Source: Patescibacteria group bacterium
GTDB taxonomy: Bacteria; Patescibacteriota; Minisyncoccia; UBA6257; GWB1-50-10
Assembly (NCBI GenBank): GCA_030018585.1
Contig: JASEHZ010000005.1
Span: 1-32,237 of the forward strand
Direction: 5' to 3'
Length of the DNA: 32,237 bases
In this document: in pieces, positions 8,329 through 17,299 of the stretch
Position numbering within the stretch: the first letter of the stretch is position 1
Layout of the letters: every line of letters begins with the position of its first letter
Made by a program: the position numbers and the translations under genes
The notes under the pieces: model-generated
What the model was told of the DNA's origin: nothing
What the model saw: the letters and a program-made list of their open reading frames with translations, nothing else
Databases searched by the model: none

Positions 8329-8449
8329 TCCCGTTAGAAGCAGGATGCCGAAGGCATCCGTGAATCTATTGGTGATACAAAACAGTCAAATGGAATATAT
8401 AAGTCGAAACATAAAAAGCAAATCAAACTTTAGTTGCTTCTAACGAGAT
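8329..8449 (+). promoter_or_regulatory. structured leader of the second glycosyltransferase
   Basis: 8332-8342 pairs exactly with 8435-8445; inner hairpin ggatgcc-gaa-ggcatcc at 8343-8359; stem reaches the ATG at 8448. Confidence 0.55.
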
Positions 8450-9590
8450 GAAGATTTTAATTGATGTCCGACTTTTAAATAAGGGAAGAACATCGGGCAT
8501 TGAAGAATATACCCGTTTTCTTATTAACCAATTGTTAACCATTGATCAAAAGAATGAGTATGTTTTCTTTAACAACGGTTTGCGAAAAACGAATCCGTCC
8601 GTAGATTGGTTTAAATTCAAGAACCCCTCTTTTGTTAATTGGAGAATACCGAACAAGATTTTTGATCTTTCTCTTAAATTTTTAAAGGAACCGGAACTTG
8701 ATAGATTTATTGATTTTGATTTGGTTTTTAGCCCGCATTTTAATTTGCTTCGTCTCGGCAAAAATAAAAAAAGGGTGGTTACTTTTCATGATTTATCTTT
8801 TATTCATTTTCCGGAATTTTATCCATGGCGGAAAAGATATTGGCACTGGACGCAAGATTGTAAAAATCAAGCGAAAGAAGCCACAAAATTAATTACCGTT
8901 TCCGAATTTACAAAAACTGATTTGGTTGAAGTTTTCGGCATTGAGCCAAATAAAATTGAAGTGATTTATTCCGGAATCAATCCCATTTATTCAAAATTGT
9001 TAGGGAACGACGAAGGTTTAAAAATATTTCAGAAAAGAAATAATCTTCAGAGGCCATTCCTTTTATTTGTCGGCGTTATTGAACCAAGGAAGAATATCGA
9101 TGCAATCATCAGAGCATTTGATATTATTAAAGATAAGCCGAAATTTCATGATTTGGAACTTATTATTGTTGGTGAGCAAGGATGGCTTTATAAAAAAATA
9201 ATAGAAAAAATAAATAGTTCCAAAGCAAGAGAAAATATTAGAATGTGGGGAGCGGCTTCGTATGATGAGCTTCGTTATCTCTATAATCTGGCTACAGTTT
9301 TTGTTTATCCGTCTATTTTTGAAGGATTTGGTTTCCCGCCGCTTGAAGCTCAAACTTGCGGAGCGCCGGTAGTGGCTTCAAATCGTTCGTCGTTGCCGGA
9401 GATTTTAGGCGAATCAGCTCTTTTTGTTGATCCTTGGCGCATTAATGAATTTGTCGTGGCAATTGAATCATTATTAGAAAATCGAGGTTTAAGCGAAAAA
9501 TTAATAAAAAAAGGCTTCGAAAACATTAAAAGATTTAATTGGGCCAAAACCGCTCATCGAGTTTTAGAAATTTTTGAAACATTAAAATAA
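8448..9590 (+). CDS. glycosyltransferase (GT4-like, group 1)
   Basis: LIDVRLLNKGRTSGIEEYTRFL; LFVGVIEPRKNIDAII; PSIFEGFGFPPLEAQTCGAPVVASNRSSLPE. Confidence 0.9.
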   Translation: MKILIDVRLLNKGRTSGIEEYTRFLINQLLTIDQKNEYVFFNNGLRKTNPSVDWFKFKNPSFVNWRIPNKIFDLSLKFLKEPELDRFIDFDLVFSPHFNLLRLGKNKKRVVTFHDLSFIHFPEFYPWRKRYWHWTQDCKNQAKEATKLITVSEFTKTDLVEVFGIEPNKIEVIYSGINPIYSKLLGNDEGLKIFQKRNNLQRPFLLFVGVIEPRKNIDAIIRAFDIIKDKPKFHDLELIIVGEQGWLYKKIIEKINSSKARENIRMWGAASYDELRYLYNLATVFVYPSIFEGFGFPPLEAQTCGAPVVASNRSSLPEILGESALFVDPWRINEFVVAIESLLENRGLSEKLIKKGFENIKRFNWAKTAHRVLEIFETLK

Positions 9591-9596
9591 TTTTAT

Positions 9597-11690
9597 ATGT
9601 CTAAAATCGTTCCTGTTAAAAATATTGAAAAAACAATTTCTGATATCAAACATCCCGATCATACAGTGCCGCAAGAAGAGCGTGTTAAAAAAGAAGTTAA
9701 TTTAACTCACGACGTTCGGAAAAAACCGAAAAAATTTCATTGGATAAGAAAAATCACTAAAACGCTTTTGTTTATTTTTATAGCGCTTATTATTGTGCTT
9801 GTTGTATTTTTTGTTATAGGTTTGAACGACGCCAAAGAAAAATTTGCATTTCACGGTGAAAATATAGCTCAAAATTTCTCATCTTCGGTTAATGCTTTGG
9901 GAGAATTAAATCCTGATAAGGCCAGCGAGTATTTAAAGAAGAATTCGGCAGAAATAGAAGCGTTGAATAAAATTATGGACGAAAGTTACGGCAATAAAAT
10001 TTTAAATGTTTTCGGTAAAATTATCCCGACTTTTAGGGAGGCGGGCAATCTTTTCGGCGGCTTAACTTCTTTAAATATAAATTTTTTGGGTCTTTCCGAG
10101 GCTTTATCGGATATTGAGCGGAACGGTTTTAAATATTTTCAATCAGACGGGAAATTATTTATTAAAAAAATTACCCTGATTAACGATTTAGTAAAAAAAA
10201 TAATCAGTCAAATAGAAGAATTGAAAAATAGCACTGCGAATTTAAAGAATATTTCGTTGTTTTTTGATAAACTCGATAAAGTTATTGGCAATGAGTACAT
10301 CGGGCGTGGTCCGGAATTGCATGAATTGCAGAATTTTGTTTCTGGACTTATTAATTTAATTTCGGGGAGCGAAGAAAAACATTTTGTTTTGTTTTTTCAA
10401 AACCCGGCGGAAATAAGGCCTGGTGGCGGTTTTATCGGCAGTTATGCTGATCTTGTATTGAAAGACGGTCGGATGGACAAGATTGAAGTACGTGACATTT
10501 ATGATCCGGACGGCCAATTGCCGATTAAAGTAATTCCGCCAGAACCGCTTCAGGGGATTACGGAGGTTTGGGGGGCGCGTGATGCAAACTGGTTTTTTGA
10601 CTTTCCGACTTCCGCGAAAAATGTTATTGATTTTCTTGAGACTTCAAAAATATATTCTGAACAGAATATAAAATTTGAGGGCGCCATCGCGATTAATATA
10701 AATGTTCTACAAAGTATTCTTGAACTTTTAGGCCCGATTCCGCTTCCAGAATACAAATTAACAATCGACAAAGATAATTTTTTAGCCGAAGTCCAAAGAG
10801 AAGTTGAGGCTGGTAAAGACAAAAAAGCTGGCGAGCCCAAAAGAATACTTAAAATTTTGACGCCGATTATTCTTGATAAGCTGCAGAATTTATCAGCTGT
10901 CGAGCAAAAAGATTTTGTTGCAAAGATTCAGAATCACATCAATTTAAAAGATATAATGTTTTTCGCTAAAAGTATTGAACTCGCGAATTATTTCAGATCA
11001 AAAAATTTGGATGGCGGTATTTTTGAATTGCCTAATAAATTTTGGGGGAGTTATCTGGCGGTTGTGAATGCTAATGTCGCCGGCGGAAAAAGCGACGCTT
11101 TTATGAAAGAAAATATTAATGTTCGTATTGATATTGATACTAACGGCAGCGCTTTAACTGATGTGGCAATTACCCGAACTCATAATGGCCAGAACGAAAA
11201 AGATCCATGGTGGCGAGTAACTAATAAAGATTTTATCCAGATTTTTACGACTCCCAATTCAAGCTTGGTTAATATTAAAGGCAATGACGTTAAATTGTTG
11301 TCAAAAAGAAATTACGCTCTTGATGGTTTTGCGACAAATCAATTTTTAAAAGAATTTGAGCAAACAAAAACTTATTTAAAAAATTACGAAACTTGGGTTA
11401 CGAATGCTTTTGGGAAAATAATATTTGCCACTTGGCTTAATACGCCGGCTGGTAAATCCAAAACTCTCAATATCCGTTATCAGGCGCCGGCTAATCAAGA
11501 TGTTTTACTGGAAGTTGGAAGAAAATTTGAATTTATATTTGAAAAACAATCAGGCGCGAACAGTTCTCTAAAATTGACTATTGCTGCGCCAATTGGTTAC
11601 TATTGGGCGGAAACAAATGATTCGGTGTTTTCTTATGAAAATCAAAACCCATCTAAACGGGAAATAATGAGTTTAACTTTGAAGAAGTAA
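9597..11690 (+). CDS. DUF4012-like membrane-anchored protein
   Basis: 697 aa; N-terminal TM; FVLFFQNPAEIRPGGGFIGSYADLVLKDGRM...ANWFFDFPTSAK signature region. Confidence 0.75.
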   Translation: MSKIVPVKNIEKTISDIKHPDHTVPQEERVKKEVNLTHDVRKKPKKFHWIRKITKTLLFIFIALIIVLVVFFVIGLNDAKEKFAFHGENIAQNFSSSVNALGELNPDKASEYLKKNSAEIEALNKIMDESYGNKILNVFGKIIPTFREAGNLFGGLTSLNINFLGLSEALSDIERNGFKYFQSDGKLFIKKITLINDLVKKIISQIEELKNSTANLKNISLFFDKLDKVIGNEYIGRGPELHELQNFVSGLINLISGSEEKHFVLFFQNPAEIRPGGGFIGSYADLVLKDGRMDKIEVRDIYDPDGQLPIKVIPPEPLQGITEVWGARDANWFFDFPTSAKNVIDFLETSKIYSEQNIKFEGAIAININVLQSILELLGPIPLPEYKLTIDKDNFLAEVQREVEAGKDKKAGEPKRILKILTPIILDKLQNLSAVEQKDFVAKIQNHINLKDIMFFAKSIELANYFRSKNLDGGIFELPNKFWGSYLAVVNANVAGGKSDAFMKENINVRIDIDTNGSALTDVAITRTHNGQNEKDPWWRVTNKDFIQIFTTPNSSLVNIKGNDVKLLSKRNYALDGFATNQFLKEFEQTKTYLKNYETWVTNAFGKIIFATWLNTPAGKSKTLNIRYQAPANQDVLLEVGRKFEFIFEKQSGANSSLKLTIAAPIGYYWAETNDSVFSYENQNPSKREIMSLTLKK

Positions 11691-11694
11691 TTTT

Positions 11695-13506
11695 ATGAAT
11701 GGTATTCGCAATTTTGTTATTATTGCCCATATTGATCATGGCAAAAGCACTTTAGCCGATCGCTTACTTGAGGTAACCGGCACGATTGAAAAACGGCGCA
11801 TGAAAGCGCAGTATCTTGATCAATTAGAGCTTGAACGGGAGCGAGGTATTACTATTAAAATGGCGCCGGTCAGAATGAATTATAAACTTCAAGGGAAGGA
11901 GTACATTTTGAATTTAATTGATACGCCAGGACATTCTGATTTCCATTACGAAGTTTCCCGTGCTCTAGAAGCAGTAGAAGGCGCTGTTCTTTTGGTTGAT
12001 GTAAGTCAAGGCGTGCAAGCGCAAACTATTGCTAATTTTCACGCAGCACAAAAAGCCGGTTTAAAAATCATTGGAGCGATAAATAAAATTGATCTTTTAG
12101 ATCGTAATGATCCGCGTTTCAAAGCGATTATTAATGATTTGTCTGTGCTTTTGGGTGTTAGTGAAAAAGAAATTCTGTATGTTTCGGGCAAAACCGGCGA
12201 GGGAGTTCAGAAATTATTAGAGGCTGTTGTTGCTGTGGTGCCGCCGCCAAAAGAATCAAAAAACGAAGTGCAGGCTCAAGCATTGGTATTTGACTCTTTT
12301 TATGATGATCATAAAGGCGTGGTTGCTTCAATCAGGATGTTTCACGGCGAATTTGAAAACGGCAAAGATATTTTTCTTATTGGTACTGAAACTCATTCAA
12401 AAGCAAAAGAAGTCGGTTGTTTTTTCCCGGAATTAAAATCTCTTAGCCGCGGCGAAAAATTAAAATCAGGGGAAATCGGTTATGTGGCTACCGGTATTCG
12501 TGATCCGGAAAAAATTAAGATTGGCGATACGCTCATTATTTGCGAACGATCAAAAGGCGGTAATTTAGAAAAATTGGCCCTGCCCGGCTATAAAATACCG
12601 AAATCGGTTGTTTTTGTTTCTTTTTATCCCGATAATCCCGATGATTACGAACTTTTAATGCGCGGCCTTCAAAAATTAAAACTCAATGATTCTTCGCTTT
12701 CGATTGAACCGGATCAGAATGAAGTTTTAGGACGGGGATTTAAGGTTGGTTTTTTGGGCCGGCTTCATTTTGAAATTACAGCCGAACGGCTAAAGCGCGA
12801 ATTTTCCGTACCAACCGTGAATACTTTTCCTTCAGTTATGTATAAGGCAAAAACTCAAACCAAAGATTGGATTACGATTGTGAAGCCGGAAGAATTGCCT
12901 CAAGGCGTCTTGGAAATTTGGGAACCAATGGCAGAAATTATAATTCTTATGCCTAACGAGTATTTGAAAGATATGTTTTCTTTAGCTCGACGTTATCGAG
13001 TAGAGGATATGACGACTTCAACTTTTCAAAATCGGGTGGAAATAAAAGCCGTGATGCCTCTTGCAGAACTCATTAGTGATTTTGATGAACAATTAAAATC
13101 TATGACATCTGGTTTTGCTTCTTTTAGCTATGAAATTATTGATTATAAAAAAGCTAATGTGGTAAAAGTTGATATAGTTCTTGCCAATAGTTTGATTCCG
13201 GGATTAAGCCGATTTATTCCTGAAGAAACGCTTCAACGCGAATCGCGAAAAATGGTTGAACGGTTAAAAGATCTTTTGCCGCGTCAGCAATTTGCTCAGT
13301 CAGTTCAAGCGGCTTCCGAAGGCAGGATTATTGCACGGGAAGATATCCCAGCCTTAAGAAAAGACGTAACTGGTTATTTATATGGCGGCGACCGGTCAAG
13401 AAAAATGAAATTGTGGCAAAAACAAAAACGCGGCAAGAAATTATTAAAAGAACGTGCTAGAGCGACTATCCCGCCGGAGATATTTAAAGAGCTTTTAAAG
13501 AAATAG
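11695..13506 (+). CDS. lepA: elongation factor 4 (LepA)
   Basis: RNFVIIAHIDHGKSTLADRLLE; ERERGITIK; DTPGHSDFHYEVSRAL; C-terminal YGGDRSRKMKLWQKQKRGKKLLK. Confidence 0.95.
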   Translation: MNGIRNFVIIAHIDHGKSTLADRLLEVTGTIEKRRMKAQYLDQLELERERGITIKMAPVRMNYKLQGKEYILNLIDTPGHSDFHYEVSRALEAVEGAVLLVDVSQGVQAQTIANFHAAQKAGLKIIGAINKIDLLDRNDPRFKAIINDLSVLLGVSEKEILYVSGKTGEGVQKLLEAVVAVVPPPKESKNEVQAQALVFDSFYDDHKGVVASIRMFHGEFENGKDIFLIGTETHSKAKEVGCFFPELKSLSRGEKLKSGEIGYVATGIRDPEKIKIGDTLIICERSKGGNLEKLALPGYKIPKSVVFVSFYPDNPDDYELLMRGLQKLKLNDSSLSIEPDQNEVLGRGFKVGFLGRLHFEITAERLKREFSVPTVNTFPSVMYKAKTQTKDWITIVKPEELPQGVLEIWEPMAEIIILMPNEYLKDMFSLARRYRVEDMTTSTFQNRVEIKAVMPLAELISDFDEQLKSMTSGFASFSYEIIDYKKANVVKVDIVLANSLIPGLSRFIPEETLQRESRKMVERLKDLLPRQQFAQSVQAASEGRIIAREDIPALRKDVTGYLYGGDRSRKMKLWQKQKRGKKLLKERARATIPPEIFKELLKK

Positions 13507-13542
13507 TAGCGTCAATATTCTATAAATGTTATAGTCAAAATA

Positions 13543-13839
13543 ATGAAATTTTGGAGGTTTTTAATTATTTTGGTTATTTTTGCGGTGTTAAGCTGGGGTG
13601 TTTATAATTTAATTATTGAAAGAAAATCTCTTGAAGCGGAAATCAGTAAATTGAGCTTGACCGTATTTTCTTTGAGAGAAGAAAACAAATCTTTAACAGA
13701 AAATATTGAATATTTTAAAAGGCCGGAAAATTTGATTAAAGAATTAAAATCCCAGTTTAATTATAAAGAAGCAGGCGAGAACTTGATAATAATTGTGCCC
13801 AATGCTACTGGTGGTTTTACAACAAGCCCCGTACCATAA
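13543..13839 (+). CDS. DivIC/FtsB-like septum formation initiator
   Basis: N-terminal TM followed by coiled coil KSLEAEISKLSLTVFSLREENKSLTENIEYFKRPE. Confidence 0.7.
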   Translation: MKFWRFLIILVIFAVLSWGVYNLIIERKSLEAEISKLSLTVFSLREENKSLTENIEYFKRPENLIKELKSQFNYKEAGENLIIIVPNATGGFTTSPVP

Positions 13840-13987
13840 CTAATAAGATTTGAGGATTTTAAGAATAATTATTCATATCGTTTCCTATGCCGGACAAAAC
13901 GTTGCAATCGCAGTTATGGTACAGGGCAAGCACAAATCAATAAGGGGCGGGTCCTCACCCCAATTGAGGATCGGCATGCGAATAATT
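13826..13987 (+). ncRNA. candidate structured RNA / switch upstream of tRNA-Gly
   Basis: 16-bp (1 mismatch) helix 13826-13841/13912-13927 interlocked with helices 13867-13874/13980-13987 and 13887-13892/13972-13977. Confidence 0.4.
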
Positions 13988-14013
13988 TAATATGATCGTC
14001 AGTTGGTGTGGGG

Positions 14014-14084
14014 GCGAGATTAGTTTAGTGGTAGAACATTTGCTTCCCAAGCAGAGGGCACCAGTTCAATTCTGGTATCTCGCA
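14014..14084 (+). tRNA. tRNA-Gly, anticodon CCC
   Basis: GCGAGAT...ATCTCGC acceptor pair, anticodon stem TTTGC/GCAGA with loop TTCCCAA, T arm ACCAG-TTCAATT-CTGGT; no encoded CCA. Confidence 0.92.
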
Positions 14085-14191
14085 CAGAACGGAGTAAAAT
14101 TAAGGCGGGACCAAACAGTAGATATGGGTTCGACTTATTCCGTACTTACGCGAAGCGTATGATTTGGGGTTCCCGTATCCCGTACCAGAAT

Positions 14192-14404
14192 ATGGAAAAT
14201 ATAGAAAATAAAAACGAAAAATCTGAAAAATTATTAGAACTTGAAAATATTTTAAATCTGATGGTAGCTGAAACGGATTCAGAATTAAATGCATTAAAAG
14301 CGAAAAACAATATCAAATCTATAAAGTTTGGTGCGTTAAATAATTTTACGTCTATCGAAACCGGAAAGTCTTTGATTGAACATTTTAATCAAGTTATTGA
14401 TTAA
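14192..14404 (+). CDS. hypothetical small protein
   Basis: MENIENKNEKSEKLLELENILNLMVAETDSELNALK...; ATG 14192 preferred over 14159. Confidence 0.55.
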   Translation: MENIENKNEKSEKLLELENILNLMVAETDSELNALKAKNNIKSIKFGALNNFTSIETGKSLIEHFNQVID

Positions 14405-14412
14405 ACTTATTT

Positions 14413-14739
14413 ATGGAACACGATTTTTTGCACGTTTTGTATGGAAATATTTTTAAAATACTTGAAATTGAGCATTTAAATGACGTGGAACGAAATGAGA
14501 TTTTGAAACGCTTGGCGGAAATCTTGGAACAGAGAATATTTATAAAAATCGCCACATTGCTTCAAGAACCCCACCAATTAAAATTGCTTCAGCTTTTTTC
14601 CGATAATAATATAAGCGATGAAATGAAATTTGCTTTTATTCATAATCATATACCGAATTTCACTCTATTTTTGGAAAAAGAGCTTGCGGTTTTTAAAAAA
14701 GATTTAAAAAGCAGATTGCAGGAAAACATCCAAAAATAG
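14413..14739 (+). CDS. hypothetical helical protein (DUF5663-like)
   Basis: LNDVERNEILKRLAEILEQRIFIKIATLL; adjacent terminator. Confidence 0.6.
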   Translation: MEHDFLHVLYGNIFKILEIEHLNDVERNEILKRLAEILEQRIFIKIATLLQEPHQLKLLQLFSDNNISDEMKFAFIHNHIPNFTLFLEKELAVFKKDLKSRLQENIQK

Positions 14740-14749
14740 GATGTTTTTT
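14725..14749 (+). terminator. rho-independent terminator
   Basis: aacatcc-aaaaata-ggatgtttttt. Confidence 0.8.
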
Positions 14750-14833
14750 CTTGACTTTTATTATTAATTTTAGCTATTTTAGCTATACTATTTTTAGTTA
14801 TTTTGTACAACTAAATATAGAGAAAGGCGGCTT

Positions 14834-15280
14834 ATGAAACTCATTGTTAGTATTTTAGCAATTGTTTTTTTGACAAGTATCGGATATTCTCAAGATCATC
14901 ATTTTTTGGGTTCACGGATTTATCCTCTTTACGGTGATTTATTGCCTTTAGACCAAAAAATTTTTATTCGTTCCGGATTTTCGTTTTTTAGCAGCAAAAA
15001 AGAAGGATTTAAATATTTTTGGTCTTTAAGCGGACCGGTTTGGATAGAAGAAAGATTTTGGATTCCTTCGCGAACGGGATTTTTAATGGGTTTTCGCAAT
15101 GTGCCGAAGAATACGCCGTGGTTTGGATTTGGTTGTGAAATTATTAACACAAAATTATTTTACGGCCCTTATGCTGGAATGCGTTATGGAAAATGCGATT
15201 TTGAATTTCAATATTTTTGGAATTCGCAAAATAAAACCCGGGATAATTTTCGGCAATTAACCGTAAGATTTAATTTTTAA
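14834..15280 (+). CDS. secreted protein with beta-barrel-like C-terminus
   Basis: signal peptide MKLIVSILAIVFLTSIGYSQ; SD aaaggcgg; ends FRQLTVRFNF. Confidence 0.65.
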   Translation: MKLIVSILAIVFLTSIGYSQDHHFLGSRIYPLYGDLLPLDQKIFIRSGFSFFSSKKEGFKYFWSLSGPVWIEERFWIPSRTGFLMGFRNVPKNTPWFGFGCEIINTKLFYGPYAGMRYGKCDFEFQYFWNSQNKTRDNFRQLTVRFNF

Positions 15281-15296
15281 GAAAGGAGAAGAAAGT

Positions 15297-15689
15297 ATGA
15301 ATTCGCAAGAATCTGTAGTAGCTCAGAAAATTACGCTAGAGGAATTTCTTAAAAAGGAATTAAATGTTCAAAGTCAGTCTTTCGGTAAATATATTGAATC
15401 ATTGTCCAATATGCTTGTTTTTTTTCTTTATATGGATTATCTATCTTTGTTGGCCAGAGCATATTTAGTTCAAAATCGTATTGAAGATTTTATTCTTTTA
15501 ACTGATAAGCCGGTAAGTGATGAAACGATGAGGTATTTGATTAGAATATATTCTTTGAAACAACCAGATGTTATCGAAACCAAAAAGATATTCGATACCT
15601 CAATGGTTATAAAAAGCAAGAAAGAAGATATAATAGTGAATTGGACGAACTATGATGGAAAAATCAGGGTATCTGTAAATAAGAATTAA
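15297..15689 (+). CDS. hypothetical protein (130 aa)
   Basis: strong SD gaaaggag; terminator directly after. Confidence 0.65.
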   Translation: MNSQESVVAQKITLEEFLKKELNVQSQSFGKYIESLSNMLVFFLYMDYLSLLARAYLVQNRIEDFILLTDKPVSDETMRYLIRIYSLKQPDVIETKKIFDTSMVIKSKKEDIIVNWTNYDGKIRVSVNKN

Positions 15690-15700
15690 AAATATTATTA

Positions 15701-15726
15701 AGACTCTACGAAAGTGGAGTCTTTTG
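15701..15726 (+). terminator. rho-independent terminator
   Basis: agactctac-gaaa-gtggagtcttttg. Confidence 0.8.
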
Positions 15727-15747
15727 TGTTTCGTTGCTGATTTTTAT

Positions 15748-15777
15748 AAAAAAGCGCCCCGATTTTGAATCGGGGCG
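15748..15777 (-). terminator. minus-strand terminator for the 37-aa microprotein gene
   Basis: cgccccgatt-caa-aatcggggcg followed by a T-rich tract on the minus strand. Confidence 0.8.
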
Positions 15778-15800
15778 TTGAAACTACACGAATATCTTTC

Positions 15801-15914
15801 TTAACAGCGGCATCGGCCACGACAACCACAGCGTAATCTTTTTACTTTCTTTACTTTTCGAGACTTAGTTCGTTTTGTTTTCTTTACTTTCTTCACTTTT
15901 TTCTTTTTTGCCAT
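15801..15914 (-). CDS. 37-aa Lys/Arg-rich, Cys-tailed microprotein (absent from ORF track)
   Basis: MAKKKKVKKVKKTKRTKSRKVKKVKRLRCGCRGRCRC*; -10-like TATACT upstream and own terminator downstream. Confidence 0.7.
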   Translation of the reverse strand: MAKKKKVKKVKKTKRTKSRKVKKVKRLRCGCRGRCRC

Positions 15915-15982
15915 TTGGAGAATCTAACTAACCCGACCTTTAATTTTAGTATAACAAAATATTTTCATGGATTTCGATTAAT

Positions 15983-16011
15983 TTGAAAGAAAAACGACTA
16001 AATTGTATACT
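15983..16011 (+). promoter_or_regulatory. sigma70-like promoter of the cysteine desulfurase operon
   Basis: TTGAAA - 17 nt - TATACT. Confidence 0.7.
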
Positions 16012-16030
16012 TTTTACATAAAGTATTTTT

Positions 16031-17296
16031 ATGAAAAAGAAATTTTTCTATTTTGACTATGCCTCAACTACTCCTATTGAACAAAAACACGTGTTTCGAG
16101 CCATGGAACCGTATTTAAAAAATGAATTTGGCAATCCCTCGAGTCTTTACGAGTTAGGGCGGAGGTCAAAAGTGGCTATTCAAAAGTCGCTGGAACGAAT
16201 CTCGGGCGTATTAAGATGTAAGCCGGACGAATTTATTTTTACTGGTTCGGCAACCGAGGCCGACAATCTTGCAATAGAAGGCGTGGCAATGACAAACAAA
16301 GAAAAGGGGCATAAAATCATTGTTTCTAACATTGAGCATAAAGGCATTCTTTCGATTTGTAATTTTCTAAAGAAGCAGGGTTTTGAAATTTTAGAATTAA
16401 AAGTTCAAAAAAACGGCCTCCTTAATCCAAAACATCTTGAAAAGTTAGTTGATGGTAAGACGATTTTAGTATCTTTAACTTACGCGGACTCAGAAACCGG
16501 CACAATCCAGCCGATAAGCGACTTAGTGGGGGTTGTAAAACGATTTCGGAAGGAAAAAAAATCAGATTTTCCATATTTTCATACTGATGCAAGCCAAACC
16601 GCGTTATATCTTGAGCTGGGTGTGGATAACTTAGGTATTGACCTCATGACGCTTTCGGCTCATAAAGCGTATGGTCCGAAAGGAATTGGCGGTTTATATA
16701 TCAGGCGGGGCATAAATATAAAACCAATAATATATGGAGGCGGCCAGCAGGGGAATTTAAGATCAGGCACGGAAAATATTCCGGGCATTGTTGGTTTTGG
16801 TGAGGCCTTTTTTCTCGCCAACAAAAATAAAAAAAAAGAATTTTTAAGAATTAAAAAACTTCGAGACAAATTAGAACGTGGAATTTTCCAAAAAATCCCA
16901 AAAGTTATTTTAAATGGTCATCCTAAAAAACGCTTGCCGAATTTTTTAAATATTTCCATTTTAGATATTGAGGGAGAAGCATTAATTTTATATTTGGATA
17001 GGCTTAGCATCATGGTAAGCACTGGTTCAGCTTGTAATTCAGAAAGTTTGGAGCCGTCTTATATTTTAAGTGCCTTGAGAAGGCCTTATGAATTTATTCA
17101 TGGCAGTTTAAGATTTACTCTCGGTAAGTATACAAAAGATTCTGATATAAATTATGTTTTGAAGAAATTGCCAGCAGTTGTAAAAAAACTAAGAGCCGTT
17201 TCTCCCTTGAACTTATCTCTTAATGCGAAAAACAAAATTTTAGAACCAAAAGCATTTATTGGTGGACAAGCGCCTCATTTTTTAAGGAAGAAATAA
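16031..17296 (+). CDS. cysteine desulfurase (NifS/IscS-like)
   Basis: YFDYASTTPIE; HTDASQTA; LSAHKAYGPKGIGGLYIRRG; STGSACNSESLEPSYIL. Confidence 0.92.
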   Translation: MKKKFFYFDYASTTPIEQKHVFRAMEPYLKNEFGNPSSLYELGRRSKVAIQKSLERISGVLRCKPDEFIFTGSATEADNLAIEGVAMTNKEKGHKIIVSNIEHKGILSICNFLKKQGFEILELKVQKNGLLNPKHLEKLVDGKTILVSLTYADSETGTIQPISDLVGVVKRFRKEKKSDFPYFHTDASQTALYLELGVDNLGIDLMTLSAHKAYGPKGIGGLYIRRGINIKPIIYGGGQQGNLRSGTENIPGIVGFGEAFFLANKNKKKEFLRIKKLRDKLERGIFQKIPKVILNGHPKKRLPNFLNISILDIEGEALILYLDRLSIMVSTGSACNSESLEPSYILSALRRPYEFIHGSLRFTLGKYTKDSDINYVLKKLPAVVKKLRAVSPLNLSLNAKNKILEPKAFIGGQAPHFLRKK

Positions 17297-17299
17297 TTT

